A DNA stretch of 64,000 bases from Evansella caseinilytica (GTDB lineage: Bacteria > Bacillota > Bacilli > Bacillales > Salisediminibacteriaceae): positions 1 to 64,000 of the forward strand of contig NZ_FNPI01000006.1 in the NCBI RefSeq assembly GCF_900107275.1, written 5' to 3'. The number at the start of each line of letters is the position of its first letter. Within the stretch, counting starts at the first letter, position 1. Positions 8,113 to 16,933 of the stretch are shown here, one piece after another. The notes under the pieces were generated by a model. It saw nothing but the letters and a program-made list of their open reading frames with translations, made no database searches and was not told the DNA's origin. Position numbers and translations under genes: made by a program.

Positions 8113-8886
8113 ATGGAGACGATTAGGAACTATTTAAATAATATGTTTGCAACGTTGCCGAAAACAGCGGAAGTCATGAGGTTGAAGGAAGATTTATTGG
8201 TCAATATGGAAGACAAATATCATGAGTTGATAAATGCCGGCAAGTCGGAGAATGAAGCTATCGGAATCGTCATTTCTGAATTTGGAAATCTTGATGAACT
8301 GATAAAGGAGCTTGATATCGAAACGGACGAGGGAAAGAAAACAGGGAATCTTCCTGTTATTACCAGAGAAGAAACAGACATTTACCTGGAGGATAATATT
8401 AGGAACAGCAAACTGATCGGTTTCGGCGTGCTGTTGTGTATCCTTGGCAGTGCTGCTTTAATAGTTATTATCCAACTGGCTGCAGACGGCTTCATTCCCG
8501 GCGTGTCGGAGGATTCAGGCGCGCTCATCGGCGTCGGCATCGTCTTGTTGTTTGTGGCTATCGCTGTTGCCATGTTTATATATACAGGAACGCTGATGGA
8601 AAAATACAGGTATCTAAAAGACGGATTTGTGCTTCCTGTGGATATAAGGGCAATGCTGGAAAAAGAAAATGCTGCCTTTCAAAACACATATAACGTATCA
8701 GTCATCATCGCGGTATTCTTATGTATTGTGTCGCCGCTGCCGCTGTTTATCGCTTCCGCCATCAGTGATAACGCGGAAAATTACGGGGTAGCGTTCTTGT
8801 TGCTGCTTGTATCCATTGCTGTGTATATGTTTATCTTTTTTGGCGGAATAAAAGAAAGTTATAAAAGGTTGTTAAAAAACGGTTAA
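8113..8886 (+). CDS. membrane protein with N-terminal HAAS/permease-prefix-like domain
   Basis: 257 residues. Residues 1-70 are a helical, charged domain (YLNNMFATLPKTAEVMRLKE; NEAIGIVISEFGNLDELIKE) of the type called HAAS or permease prefix, which usually accompanies PadR regulators. Residues about 95-255 contain four hydrophobic helices. Such proteins probably act as membrane sensors or modulators for the PadR partner; no enzymatic motif is visible. It begins directly after the padR stop, so translation is likely coupled, with GAAGGAGG just before the padR stop codon. Confidence 0.8.
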   Translation: METIRNYLNNMFATLPKTAEVMRLKEDLLVNMEDKYHELINAGKSENEAIGIVISEFGNLDELIKELDIETDEGKKTGNLPVITREETDIYLEDNIRNSKLIGFGVLLCILGSAALIVIIQLAADGFIPGVSEDSGALIGVGIVLLFVAIAVAMFIYTGTLMEKYRYLKDGFVLPVDIRAMLEKENAAFQNTYNVSVIIAVFLCIVSPLPLFIASAISDNAENYGVAFLLLLVSIAVYMFIFFGGIKESYKRLLKNG

Positions 8887-8960
8887 GAAGTTGACAGCTT
8901 TAAGATGCTTACAATTTTAGCTGACAAAGTTCAACGAATTTAAGCAAACGTTTAATTAAA

Positions 8961-9330
8961 AGTGTTTGTTCAAAAAGATTGCTTTTCATCTTTTTGAACA
9001 ACACGATGCAATGAGTGGAGCCGATGCATTCTTTTCATTCCGGCTGTAAGTGGTTTTCTCAGAACCAGGATGGTGACATTCCGCCGTTGCTCACAAATGT
9101 AACCTGACTGTGCTTCATCGAGTTAATTTGCGTCGAGTAATCCAGACGCAGGACGTGAGTGGTACTTAAGCGAAATTGGAGGATGGTGACATTCCGCCGT
9201 TGCTCACAAATGCAACCTGACTGTGCTTCATCGAATCAATTTGCGTCATGCAACCGCAGGCGCAGAACCTGAGCGATTCTTAGGCGGAATTGGACGCATC
9301 GAGCGGACCATTGCCTTTTGAACAGGCTCT
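8961..9330 (+). repeat. MITE-like repeat copy A, with internal duplication
   Basis: It starts AGTGTTTGTTCAAAAAG, forms a hairpin with CTTTTTGAACAACAC, then has CGATGCAATGAGTGGAGCCG and ends ACCATTGCCTTTTGAACA. The middle is expanded: the block GGTGACATTCCGCCGTTGCT plus the following roughly 90 bp appears twice (near 9071 and 9182). Same family as 19454-19577, 32402-32610, 44251-44403, 51492-51690, 55226-55334 and 63941-64000. Confidence 0.85.
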
Positions 9331-9374
9331 AAAAAATCCGGCTGAGAAATTACCGGGTGATGAGCAAAAAAAAG

Positions 9375-9418
9375 GACACCGCTGCTGCTGCATTCAATCT
9401 GTTGCAGCAGCCAGCGTC
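9375..9418. terminator. bidirectional hairpin terminator
   Basis: GCTGCTGCTGCA pairs with TGTTGCAGCAGC, extended by outer GAC/GTC pairs. An A-run precedes the stem and TTTT follows, so it can end transcripts from either side. It would shield the two-component operon from read-through. Confidence 0.6.
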
Positions 9419-9529
9419 TTTTGCTGCATCTGCATGACGCAGATCAAGGTTATCACCCTCTCTTTTTTTCCTCGCGCAAGGAAGCAGCGTGTCGGCTCCC
9501 GACAACGAAAATTTGCGACCAATCCCCAA

Positions 9530-9563
9530 ATTAAAGGTTCATTAAAGGAAAACGAATTACAAT
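9530..9563 (+). promoter_or_regulatory. direct-repeat operator and promoter, autoregulatory
   Basis: ATTAAAGGTTC (9530-9540) is followed at once by ATTAAAGGAAA (9541-9551), an 11-bp direct repeat as bound by OmpR-type dimers. TACAAT at 9558-9563 is a -10 box starting 17 bp after the second repeat start. Exactly the same arrangement lies before the ABC permease at 12580-12613. The next gene in this direction is the OmpR-type regulator at 9921, leaving a leader of about 350 bases. Confidence 0.7.
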
Positions 9564-9920
9564 AAAGCTGGCGGACGATTTGCATATGATGGCTGTGAAG
9601 CGCGGAGTGTTTTTTGCCGGAGCCGATTGGCAATAATAGCTCCTGTTACCGAAAAAACTCTGGAAGGCCCATATCGAAACATGTTTATCCGTGATGGGGG
9701 CGGTGCTGAGGAAAATGAATTTTACCGGGTTGTCATGCCGCTTGTTCGAATGGTTGATGAGTGCGTGTTCCAAAAAACGTTTTCTCTTTAAAAACAGGCG
9801 CTTCAAAAAAGCCGATAAACAGCCGGCGCCAGTCCTTGATAGGCTGAAGATACTCGAATGTTTTCCGCTGTCAACAAGTTGCCGCGGAATCCGCAATCTA
9901 ATAACGGTGAGGTGTGCGAA

Positions 9921-10616
9921 ATGAGAGTGTTACTGGTCGAAGATGAGCGCCGCATGGCCGAGGCGATCGGACAAGTCCTGAAAAAGAATAACTACAGTGT
10001 TGATCTGGCGCATGACGGTGAGTACGGCCTTGATTGTGCCCTTTCCGGCATTTATGATATGATCGTTCTTGATATTATGCTGCCGAAGCTGGACGGAATC
10101 AGTCTTCTGATGGAGCTACGACAGCACCGGATTTTTACGCCCGTTATCCTGCTTACGGCAAAAGGCGAGACAGAGGATAAGGTGCGGGGACTTGACAGCG
10201 GTGCCGATGATTATTTGGCAAAGCCGTTTCAGACAGAAGAATTGCTGGCGAGAATGCGTGCGCTCGGCCGACGGCAAGGTGAATTGCTTCACGAAAATAT
10301 TTTACGCTACGGGGACATTGAGCTGAATCCACATACGCTTGACTTGAAGTGTCGTGAAAAATCGTTTCGTTTAACCTTGAAAGAGGCGCAGTTGCTGGAG
10401 CTTCTTTTAAAACATAGCGGGATGATTCTGCCGACGGCTACGATTATTGAAAAGCTGTGGGGTTTTGAAACGGATACGGAAGACAGGCATGTGCAAGTTT
10501 ACGTGTCTTTTTTGCGCAAGAAGCTGGTACAGCTTGAATCTGCCGTGAAGATCAAGTCTGTACGGGGAAAAGGGTATGTCCTTGCTGTCGCGGGAGTTGG
10601 AATAAACGATGTTTAA
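9921..10616 (+). CDS. OmpR-family response regulator
   Basis: 231 residues from the ATG at 9921, with GTGAGGTG upstream; an in-frame extension to 9858 is unlikely because MRVLLVEDE is the canonical receiver start. The receiver domain (1-115) has acidic residues E7/D8, the phospho-acceptor D51 (MIVLDIMLP) and K101 (LAKPF). The C-terminal winged helix (about 125-225) ends RKKLVQLESAVKIKSVRGKG. Its stop overlaps the start of the kinase gene by 8 bp. The repeats at 9530 and 12580 are its likely binding sites. Confidence 0.93.
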   Translation: MRVLLVEDERRMAEAIGQVLKKNNYSVDLAHDGEYGLDCALSGIYDMIVLDIMLPKLDGISLLMELRQHRIFTPVILLTAKGETEDKVRGLDSGADDYLAKPFQTEELLARMRALGRRQGELLHENILRYGDIELNPHTLDLKCREKSFRLTLKEAQLLELLLKHSGMILPTATIIEKLWGFETDTEDRHVQVYVSFLRKKLVQLESAVKIKSVRGKGYVLAVAGVGINDV

Positions 10617-11892
10617 GAAACTGCGGAATAGATTGCTTTTGCTTAATATGATAGTCATTTCCATCGTTATGATTGCGGCTTTTGCAGTCATTTATTTTAT
10701 CACATACACGAATATTCAGAAGGAAAATGAAAGCAAGCTGGAATCGATCCCGACGGTAGCGCGATTATATGAGATAGGGATCATGCAATCTCGGAGAAAT
10801 ATTTCCCTTGTAAGGATTCCGGTTGATTATTCGCTGTCCTTTTCCATTTTACTCGACAGCGAAGGCCAAGTGGTTGAGGTTGTGTCGTTTATTGACATGC
10901 CGGATAATGTTTATTCTCAAATTGCAGAAAGAACATGGAATCCGGATAAAAAAGACGGCACAGTTTCATTCGAAAACAGAAAATGGCTATACCGTATTTC
11001 AGATTTAAACAGCAAAGTGGTTATCATCGGCAACGAGCAACAAGCGTTATTTCCTGACAATGTGCATTATAAAATCGATTTTCTCGATATTACTGATTCC
11101 AGTAAAACCTTGACCCAACTGTTAATCACGTTTGTGATTGTCGGAATGGTCGTCTTAATTATTTTTTTCGGTGTCAGCTTTCACTTTGCCAACCGTTCTA
11201 TACGCCCGATAGAAGAGAACTGGCAAAAGCAAAAGCAGTTTGTCGCCGATGCTTCCCATGAGCTGAAAACACCGCTTGCCATTATCAGTGCCAACACGGA
11301 TGCATTGCTGGCAAACAGGGAAGAATCAGTAAACAGTCAGAAAAAATGGATTGATTATATCCAATCGGAAACAGGGCGCATGGGGAAGCTGGTGAACGAT
11401 ATGCTGTACCTTGCGAAAGTCGAGGATACTCGGGAAAATCAAAGCCCGTTTGATATCAGCAATACCGTTATGGATGTGATCGCTTCGATGGAAGCCGTCG
11501 TTTTTGAAAAAGGAATCCGCCTGACGCAGACAATCGAGCGCGGCGTAATCGTTAAAGGAGATGGAGAAAAAATAAAGCAGGCCGTCCTGATCCTGCTCGA
11601 TAATGCTGTCAAATATACGGATAATGGCGGAACAGTAGCCATTCGCTTGAAAACTGCGAAAAGTCATGCGGTGTTTTCCGTTGAAAACAGCGGTGAACCG
11701 ATACCGGAAGATAAATTGCCGAAAATATTTGACCGCTTTTACCGCAGTGATCCATCAAGATCGCAGGAAACCGGCGGGTTTGGTCTCGGATTGGCGATTG
11801 CCAAAACGATTATCGAACGCTCCGGCGGCAGTATTCATGCAAAAACTACGAATAACAGCACGATATTCACTTTTGAATTGAAAATCAGTTGA
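10609..11892 (+). CDS. sensor histidine kinase
   Basis: 427 residues. Membrane helices lie at about 8-30 and 165-190, around an extracytoplasmic sensor of about 130 residues. The H-box is ASHELKTPLAI with H217. The ATPase domain has LILLDNAVKYTDNG and GGFGLGLAIAKTI; the G1 region reads VENSGEPI, slightly unlike the usual DxGxG. It is co-transcribed and overlapping with the regulator. The target is inferred to be the ABC exporter downstream, because both share an operator. The likely signal is a compound at the cell surface. Confidence 0.92.
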   Translation: MFKKLRNRLLLLNMIVISIVMIAAFAVIYFITYTNIQKENESKLESIPTVARLYEIGIMQSRRNISLVRIPVDYSLSFSILLDSEGQVVEVVSFIDMPDNVYSQIAERTWNPDKKDGTVSFENRKWLYRISDLNSKVVIIGNEQQALFPDNVHYKIDFLDITDSSKTLTQLLITFVIVGMVVLIIFFGVSFHFANRSIRPIEENWQKQKQFVADASHELKTPLAIISANTDALLANREESVNSQKKWIDYIQSETGRMGKLVNDMLYLAKVEDTRENQSPFDISNTVMDVIASMEAVVFEKGIRLTQTIERGVIVKGDGEKIKQAVLILLDNAVKYTDNGGTVAIRLKTAKSHAVFSVENSGEPIPEDKLPKIFDRFYRSDPSRSQETGGFGLGLAIAKTIIERSGGSIHAKTTNNSTIFTFELKIS

Positions 11893-11902
11893 AGCGCAAA
11901 CA

Positions 11903-11938
11903 GCAAGCAAGCCTCCGGGAAACCGGAGGCTTGCTTGC
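11903..11938. terminator. strong hairpin after the kinase gene
   Basis: GCAAGCAAGCCTCCGG and CCGGAGGCTTGCTTGC form a perfect 16-bp stem with a GAAA loop, 10 bp after the kinase stop. The T-run is weak (ATTGTATTG), but the stem is very stable. Confidence 0.75.
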
Positions 11939-11993
11939 ATTGTATTGTGTTCCAAAACGCGAAAGTCGGTTCGGCGAAAAACGAGTGGATACA

Positions 11994-12226
11994 GACGGAA
12001 AAATGCTGAAAAACGACGGGATAATCGGCAGAAACGACGGAATTCCATTCAAATTAGACGGAATGACAGTACAAAATGACGGGATTATTGCCAACATAGA
12101 CGTGATTATCATCTTAAACGGAGGAATTATCATCGAATCCAGCAGATTCCTTCCATTTTAGACGGAATTCCTCCGGTCCGTCCCGACGGAATTCCAGCTG
12201 AAAACGGCAGGAATTCATACGGAATC
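11994..12226 (+). repeat. 21-bp phased degenerate repeat array 1
   Basis: GACGG(A/G)AT-type units start at 11994, 12015, 12036, 12057, 12078, 12099 and 12120, exactly 21 bp apart, then 12141 (worn), 12161, 12185 and 12206. The consensus is GACGGRATTATC followed by about nine variable bases rich in A. Related arrays occur at 23072-23197 on the opposite strand and at 32891-33012. No ribosome binding site precedes the open frame through it. Confidence 0.8.
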
Positions 12227-12440
12227 AACGGGAAAAATCACAAATTCCAATGCCAGCTCAGCTCAACCCGCCGGGAACAAATATCCGAACTAGCTGCGGA
12301 GCTCTCGCCAAGCAACGAAACAAAGTTGGGCTGACCATTTCTCAAACCAGGTTGCCGAGCCTGCAGACAGTAACGAACAGGAATGGATCGTGCCTGTTCC
12401 AGACTCCCAGCCGCAGCTCGATGAGAAGAAGTCGAGTTTT

Positions 12441-12567
12441 TTATCGATTTTTCTTATAGGGTATAAGCCCCTTCCCTCTAAGCGTTAGCGTAGACGGGAT
12501 TTTAAATCATGTGGAGTAGAGTCTCCACCTGATTCCCCGAAGTTTCTGCTTGCTGAAACGAATTCAC
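12441..12567 (-). repeat. three-stem-loop repeat, copy 1 (IS200/IS605-like end)
   Basis: The reverse complement matches 31134-31262 and 41511-41638. Read on the minus strand it carries a GTTTCAGCAAGC stem-loop, a GGTGGAGACTCTACTCCAC stem, CGCTAACGCTTAGAG, and ends AAGAAAAATCGATAAA. This combination of subterminal hairpins resembles ends or non-autonomous derivatives of IS200/IS605-type elements; this is inference. Confidence 0.6.
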
Positions 12568-12579
12568 TTGGCCCATGCC

Positions 12580-12613
12580 ATTAAAGGTTCATTAAAGGTT
12601 TGGCGCTTATACT
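12580..12613 (+). promoter_or_regulatory. direct-repeat operator and promoter of the ABC exporter
   Basis: ATTAAAGGTTC (12580-12590) plus ATTAAAGGTTT (12591-12601) are followed by TATACT at 12608-12613. The second repeat and the -10 box are 17 bp apart, identical to 9530-9563. This supports activation of the exporter by the regulator encoded at 9921. A small inverted repeat, CTTGT-GATTGT-ACAAG, follows at the start of the transcript. Confidence 0.75.
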
Positions 12614-12694
12614 TGTGATTGTACAAGCGAGGACCCCTCCTAAACATTTGAGGTTGTACACAAGAAAATCCAGAGTCAAAGGAGAGAACAAAGG

Positions 12695-14116
12695 ATGTAC
12701 ATTTTACAAAACGCCTTTCGTAATATCCTTCGTAACAGGGGGAGAAATATGTTAATTGGTGCGATCGTTTTTGTCATCATCATTGCCTCGGTTGTGGCGC
12801 TGATGATTAACAACACTGCCGACGGTGTTATTGATGATTATAAAGACCGGTTTGCCGCGGAGGTCAGTCTTGTACCCGATATGCAGAAATTACGTGAACA
12901 GCTGATGGAAGAAAGTACGGACGGTTCGGTGCGGATGACGAGACCTATTATACCAGCCGAACAGTATATTGTTTTCGGTGAGTCCGACTACTTGCAAGGG
13001 AGCATTTATACCGCGGCTGTCGGAGTGAACAATGACGACTTGACGGCAGTGGATGGACACCTTGGCGGAGGCACTAATCGCAGGGGAGGCAGTATGGGCG
13101 GAGGCGGCAGCTTTCAACCGACACTTTTCCTGATGAAGCTGCTCGGAAATGAGTTTGATGACTTTACCGACGGGCTTCGTGAAATAGCGGAAGGGCGCAT
13201 GCCTGAAAATGAAAACGAAGCAATCGTCAGTACGGACCTCGCTGAATTAAACGAGCTGTCCATCGGCGACACGCTGACGTTCGAATCGGAACTCTTGGAT
13301 GACGAAGGAGAACCGCATGAGATCGAATACACCATTACCATTGTCGGCACCTACTACGATGCTACCGATGAATATGCGGAAGGTATTCAGCAAAATGCTT
13401 TTACAAACCGCCGAAATGAAATTTTAACAGGCTATGATACCGTCGTTTCTGCCTTTATACCGGATCATAGCGGCATTGACATCAACGCCACTTATTTTTT
13501 GGAGAATCCCGACTATCTTGAGGCGTTCGCGGAAGAAGTTTATGGAAAAGGGCTGGATTCCATTTTTGACGTGACAACCGATGAAGCCAGCTACAATAAA
13601 ATCGTTGGTCCCGTCGAAGGATTGAAAAGCATCTCGCTGACATTTATGATTATCGTCTTGATTTTTGGCGGCACGATCATTGCCCTGCTATCATCCATCG
13701 CTATTCGGGAACGCAAGTATGAAATTGGTGTGCTGCGGGCGATGGGGATGAAAAAACAGCAAGTGGCGTTTGGGTTGTGGTCGGAAATGCTGCTAATCAC
13801 TTGCTTCTGTTTGGTGGTTGGTATTGGCGCCGGCATGATGGTTGCGCAGCCTGTTACGGATATGCTGCTTGAGCACCAGATTGAGGCGGCGGAAGCTTCT
13901 GTTTCCCAAACATCCGGTCCAATGATAATGGGAATGGGCGCTGTGCCGGCGAATTCAGACGCAGAGCCTCTTGAAAATATCGATATTTCACTTGGGCTGA
14001 TAACGATTCTGCAAATTATCGGAATCGCTTTGGTGCTTGCATCCTTGGCAGGGATTGTCTCCATCAGCAAAATCACCAAATACGAGCCGATCAAAATATT
14101 GATGGAAAGAAATTAA
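12695..14116 (+). CDS. ABC transporter permease, FtsX/MacB type
   Basis: 473 residues, with an AAAGGAG region upstream. Helix 1 (about 17-40) follows the typical NAFRNILRNRGRNMLIG start. A large extracytoplasmic domain (about 41-300) contains glycine-rich GGGTNRRGGSMGGGG. Helices 2-4 lie in the C-terminal FtsX domain (ISLTFMIIVLIFGGTIIALL; RERKYEIGVLRAMGMKKQQV; LGLITILQIIGIALVLASLA). Such permeases, with their ATPase, use mechanical work on the envelope to expel peptides or antibiotics, as in the MacB and YclHI types. The ATPase gene starts 14 bp after the stop. Confidence 0.9.
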   Translation: MYILQNAFRNILRNRGRNMLIGAIVFVIIIASVVALMINNTADGVIDDYKDRFAAEVSLVPDMQKLREQLMEESTDGSVRMTRPIIPAEQYIVFGESDYLQGSIYTAAVGVNNDDLTAVDGHLGGGTNRRGGSMGGGGSFQPTLFLMKLLGNEFDDFTDGLREIAEGRMPENENEAIVSTDLAELNELSIGDTLTFESELLDDEGEPHEIEYTITIVGTYYDATDEYAEGIQQNAFTNRRNEILTGYDTVVSAFIPDHSGIDINATYFLENPDYLEAFAEEVYGKGLDSIFDVTTDEASYNKIVGPVEGLKSISLTFMIIVLIFGGTIIALLSSIAIRERKYEIGVLRAMGMKKQQVAFGLWSEMLLITCFCLVVGIGAGMMVAQPVTDMLLEHQIEAAEASVSQTSGPMIMGMGAVPANSDAEPLENIDISLGLITILQIIGIALVLASLAGIVSISKITKYEPIKILMERN

Positions 14117-14130
14117 GGAGGTTGTTGCTA

Positions 14131-14808
14131 ATGAGTGTATTAGTGTTAAACGAGGTGTCGTATCGTTACGAAGGAACAAAAAAAGCTGTTTTAAAGGACA
14201 TCAGTTTGTCTTTCGACAATGGGAAAGTATATACCATCGTTGGCAAATCTGGCTCAGGGAAATCGACATTGCTGTCTTTGATCGCCGGGTTGGACGTCTG
14301 TGGAACGGGCGAGATACTGTATGGCGGTTCCGACTTAAAAAAGCTCGATCGGGACAACTATCGTGCGAAAAGTATCGGTGTTATTTTTCAAAGCTTTAAT
14401 TTGCTTACAAATGCAACAGCAGTGGAAAATATTGTTCTTTCGATGCACATCAGCGGAAGGAAGGAAAAGGACAAAAAAATGTTTGCTTATGAGCTGTTGG
14501 AGAAGGTCGGTATTGACAAGGAAACAGCAGACCGGAAAATATTGAAGCTGTCCGGCGGCGAGCAGCAGCGTGTCGGTATCGCCCGCGCGCTGTCGCACAA
14601 CCCGGATGTCATTATTGCCGACGAACCGACAGGCAATCTCGACCGGGATACGGAAGAGGATGTGTTGAATATTTTTACGTCCCTTGCCCACGAAGAGAAT
14701 AAATGTGTCATCATCGTTACCCATTCCAAAAAGGTGACATCGATTGCCGATGAGGTCTGGGGAATGCATGCCGGGAGACTGCTGGCAGTGGAGCAAAAAG
14801 CGCAATGA
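14131..14808 (+). CDS. ABC transporter ATP-binding protein, LolD/MacB type
   Basis: 225 residues from the ATG at 14131, placed 9 bases after AAGGAGG; an upstream TTG would overlap that site. The nucleotide-binding motifs are complete: Walker A VGKSGSGKSTLLS, Q-loop VIFQSFNLL, signature LSGGEQQRVGIARAL, Walker B VIIADEPTGNLD and the switch histidine VTHSKK. It energises the FtsX-type permease encoded just upstream. Control by the two-component system at 9921-11892 follows from the shared operator. Confidence 0.95.
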   Translation: MSVLVLNEVSYRYEGTKKAVLKDISLSFDNGKVYTIVGKSGSGKSTLLSLIAGLDVCGTGEILYGGSDLKKLDRDNYRAKSIGVIFQSFNLLTNATAVENIVLSMHISGRKEKDKKMFAYELLEKVGIDKETADRKILKLSGGEQQRVGIARALSHNPDVIIADEPTGNLDRDTEEDVLNIFTSLAHEENKCVIIVTHSKKVTSIADEVWGMHAGRLLAVEQKAQ

Positions 14809-14891
14809 GAATACGTTTCATGCCGGTAGCATGCGGCCTATTCTGGTTATAACCTAAGGAATGACAGAGATCAAAGAAAGGGAATAATAAA

Positions 14892-15272
14892 ATGAATAAA
14901 AGGAAAATTCCGGTTATCAGTATAGCGTTATATGCACTTGCAGGGCTGTTGGTGCTTTACGCATCCTGGGCGTTGTATCACAGCCACAGCTATATTTCTG
15001 AAATGATGGAACTGAATCAAATCATGTTCAGCGGCAATGAGTTTGATATCGTCAACTTCTACATGACAAACAGCGCTCAATATGTCGTGTTTGCGGTGAT
15101 GTTGTTTACGCTGGGGTGGATGCTGCAGAAAAACACCGCCGGTACAGCAGGCAATTTCGATAACCGAAGCAAGGGCAAAGCGAATGGCAAAAGTGCTTTA
15201 CCGTACACAGTGGGCGATGCGGAAGCTGGGGATGAAGATTTTGAGGAGTGGTTTCAGAACAACGATAAATAA
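14892..15272 (+). CDS. small two-helix membrane protein of unknown function
   Basis: 126 residues, with GAAAGGG upstream of the ATG. Two hydrophobic helices lie at about 9-28 (ISIALYALAGLLVLYASWAL) and 60-80 (AQYVVFAVMLFTLGWML). A polar, acidic tail ends GDEDFEEWFQNND. I recognise no family. It follows the ABC ATPase by 83 bp on the same strand and may be a third subunit or regulator of that exporter. No terminator is obvious before it. Confidence 0.7.
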   Translation: MNKRKIPVISIALYALAGLLVLYASWALYHSHSYISEMMELNQIMFSGNEFDIVNFYMTNSAQYVVFAVMLFTLGWMLQKNTAGTAGNFDNRSKGKANGKSALPYTVGDAEAGDEDFEEWFQNNDK

Positions 15273-15416
15273 GGGATTTTTACGCCAATATATTGCCTGA
15301 ACTGCCGTGATATTTTTAGCCCATCACTTATGGTGGGGAGGGCAAAGCAAAGCGCAACCATCTCTTAAAACACAACCTTCATCAAACATTGACGCGAATG
15401 AAAGGAGGTTTTTTCA

Positions 15417-16649
15417 GTGGGATATTATGATGAGTCTGTGGAACCCGCAAGAGAAGCGAAGAAGAAGAAACGAAGCTATTCGTGGTTATCCGCTTTTTGC
15501 GGCGCAATGGCAGGTGCGCTGATCGTTGTCTTCGCCATCCCTGTCCTTGCGAATCATGATGTTTTGCCATATCAAGTCGTACCGAAGGGGGAAAAAGCAA
15601 TGCTTTCTTCGGATCAGCCGGAGAAAGCAGCGGAAACCACCGTAGAAAACATCCCATCTGAAACGAGGAGCATCTCGATGACGTCGGAAGTGATTGAAGC
15701 GGTAGAACGCGTATCGGATGCCGTGGTCGGGGTGATCAATATGCGTGAATCCACAGCCATGTTCAGTCAAGGCGGGGAAGGAACCGGCTCAGGTGTTATT
15801 TATAAAATGGAAGGTGACCATGCTTTCGTGGTCACGAACTATCATGTCATTGAAGGTGCGAATCAAATAGAAGTGACGTTGAGCAACGGCAGACGAATCC
15901 CTGCGGAAAAAGTGGGAGAAGACGCTTTAACCGATCTCGCTCTGTTAAAAATAGACGCCGAGGAAGTGGCGACGGTGGCAACGTTTGGAAGCTCCGAAGT
16001 TCTGCGGCCGGGGGAGCCGGCAATTGCCATTGGGAATCCGCTGACATTTGAAGGCTCCGTGACGTTAGGAATTATCAGTGCCGTGGAACGGAGCATTCCC
16101 GTAGATCTGAATGGCGACGGCAGACCGGACTGGAATGCCGAAGTTCTGCAGACGGATGCAGCTATCAATCCGGGAAACAGCGGGGGAGCGCTGCTGAATA
16201 TTCAAGGAGAAGTGATCGGCATCAACTCCATGAAGATTGCGCAGCATGCCGTTGAAGGAATCGGCTTTGCGATTCCGTCATCCATTGCCGTCCCGGTTGT
16301 AGAAGACCTAGAGGAGTTTGGAGAAGTCCGGCGTCCGCAAATGGGGGTGGAGATCCGTTCCTTGAATGAAATCCCAAGCTTCCACTGGCAGGAGACACTG
16401 CAGCTTCCTGAAGAAATCACCGGAGGCGTCTACCTTGACAGCGTCGTACCGGATACTCCGGCTGCCATTGCCGGACTGCAGGAAGGAGATGTCATTGTGG
16501 AACTGGATGGTGAGGAAGTGAACGATGTCCACGATTTGCGAAGCTTCCTTTACACGAAAAAGAAAGTCGGGGATAAAATGACGGTCGGGTTTTACCGCTA
16601 CGGGAAAAAAGAGGAGGTTGAACTCCTTCTTGACCGCCAAGTGATGTAA
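15417..16649 (+). CDS. HtrA/DegP-family membrane-anchored serine protease
   Basis: 410 residues, GTG start with AAAGGAGG 8 bases upstream. A short cytoplasmic charged segment (KKKKRS) is followed by one membrane helix at about 24-46. The trypsin-like domain has the catalytic triad H143 (TNYHVIEG), D173 (LTDLALLK) and S255 (INPGNSGGALL). A single C-terminal PDZ domain (about 315-405) contains GGVYLDSVVPDTPAAIAGLQ and GDVIVELDGEEVND. It matches HtrA/HtrB/YyxA of Bacillus, which degrade misfolded secreted proteins. Placement behind an exporter fits envelope-stress control, although no CssR-like box was recognised. Confidence 0.95.
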   Translation: MGYYDESVEPAREAKKKKRSYSWLSAFCGAMAGALIVVFAIPVLANHDVLPYQVVPKGEKAMLSSDQPEKAAETTVENIPSETRSISMTSEVIEAVERVSDAVVGVINMRESTAMFSQGGEGTGSGVIYKMEGDHAFVVTNYHVIEGANQIEVTLSNGRRIPAEKVGEDALTDLALLKIDAEEVATVATFGSSEVLRPGEPAIAIGNPLTFEGSVTLGIISAVERSIPVDLNGDGRPDWNAEVLQTDAAINPGNSGGALLNIQGEVIGINSMKIAQHAVEGIGFAIPSSIAVPVVEDLEEFGEVRRPQMGVEIRSLNEIPSFHWQETLQLPEEITGGVYLDSVVPDTPAAIAGLQEGDVIVELDGEEVNDVHDLRSFLYTKKKVGDKMTVGFYRYGKKEEVELLLDRQVM

Positions 16650-16664
16650 AACGCTGCCTAAGAC

Positions 16665-16714
16665 GGTGCCAGGCACTCTGCAGGACTTTAAAGTCCCACA
16701 GAGTGCCTGGCACC
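16665..16714. terminator. long hairpin with GGTGCCAGGCAC arms
   Basis: GGTGCCAGGCACTCTG pairs with CAGAGTGCCTGGCACC, and the inner GGACTTTAAAGTCC pairs with itself, giving an almost continuous stem. It lies 16 bp after the htrA stop. Hairpins with GGTGCCAGGCAC arms are repeated in many Bacillus genomes, so this may be a mobile intergenic repeat serving as terminator. Confidence 0.75.
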
Positions 16715-16933
16715 TGTATAAAAACAGCCCTTCATCAAAACGAAAGATGGAGAGTTTCCTCCGCTGCTTCTATCATACCTTCAACCAGTAAACTATGAAA
16801 TCGACACCTAATTCATCCGTTTCTATTAAAAATGCACGGATGCCGTCAACAGACACCCTGTCCACAACATGCCGCTGGCATATATTAAAGTACGAGGAAA
16901 CTCGTAAATCAATAAAAGAAGGAGGTGAAAGTC

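Noticed and set aside
9586-9636. 16-codon frame in the leader of the response regulator
   Set aside because: The upstream GGCGGACG is a poor binding site and the peptide resembles nothing; not listed as a gene.
11889-12161. Open frame through the 21-bp repeats with NDGII heptads
   Set aside because: It starts inside the kinase stop region without a ribosome binding site; openness results from the 21-bp period.
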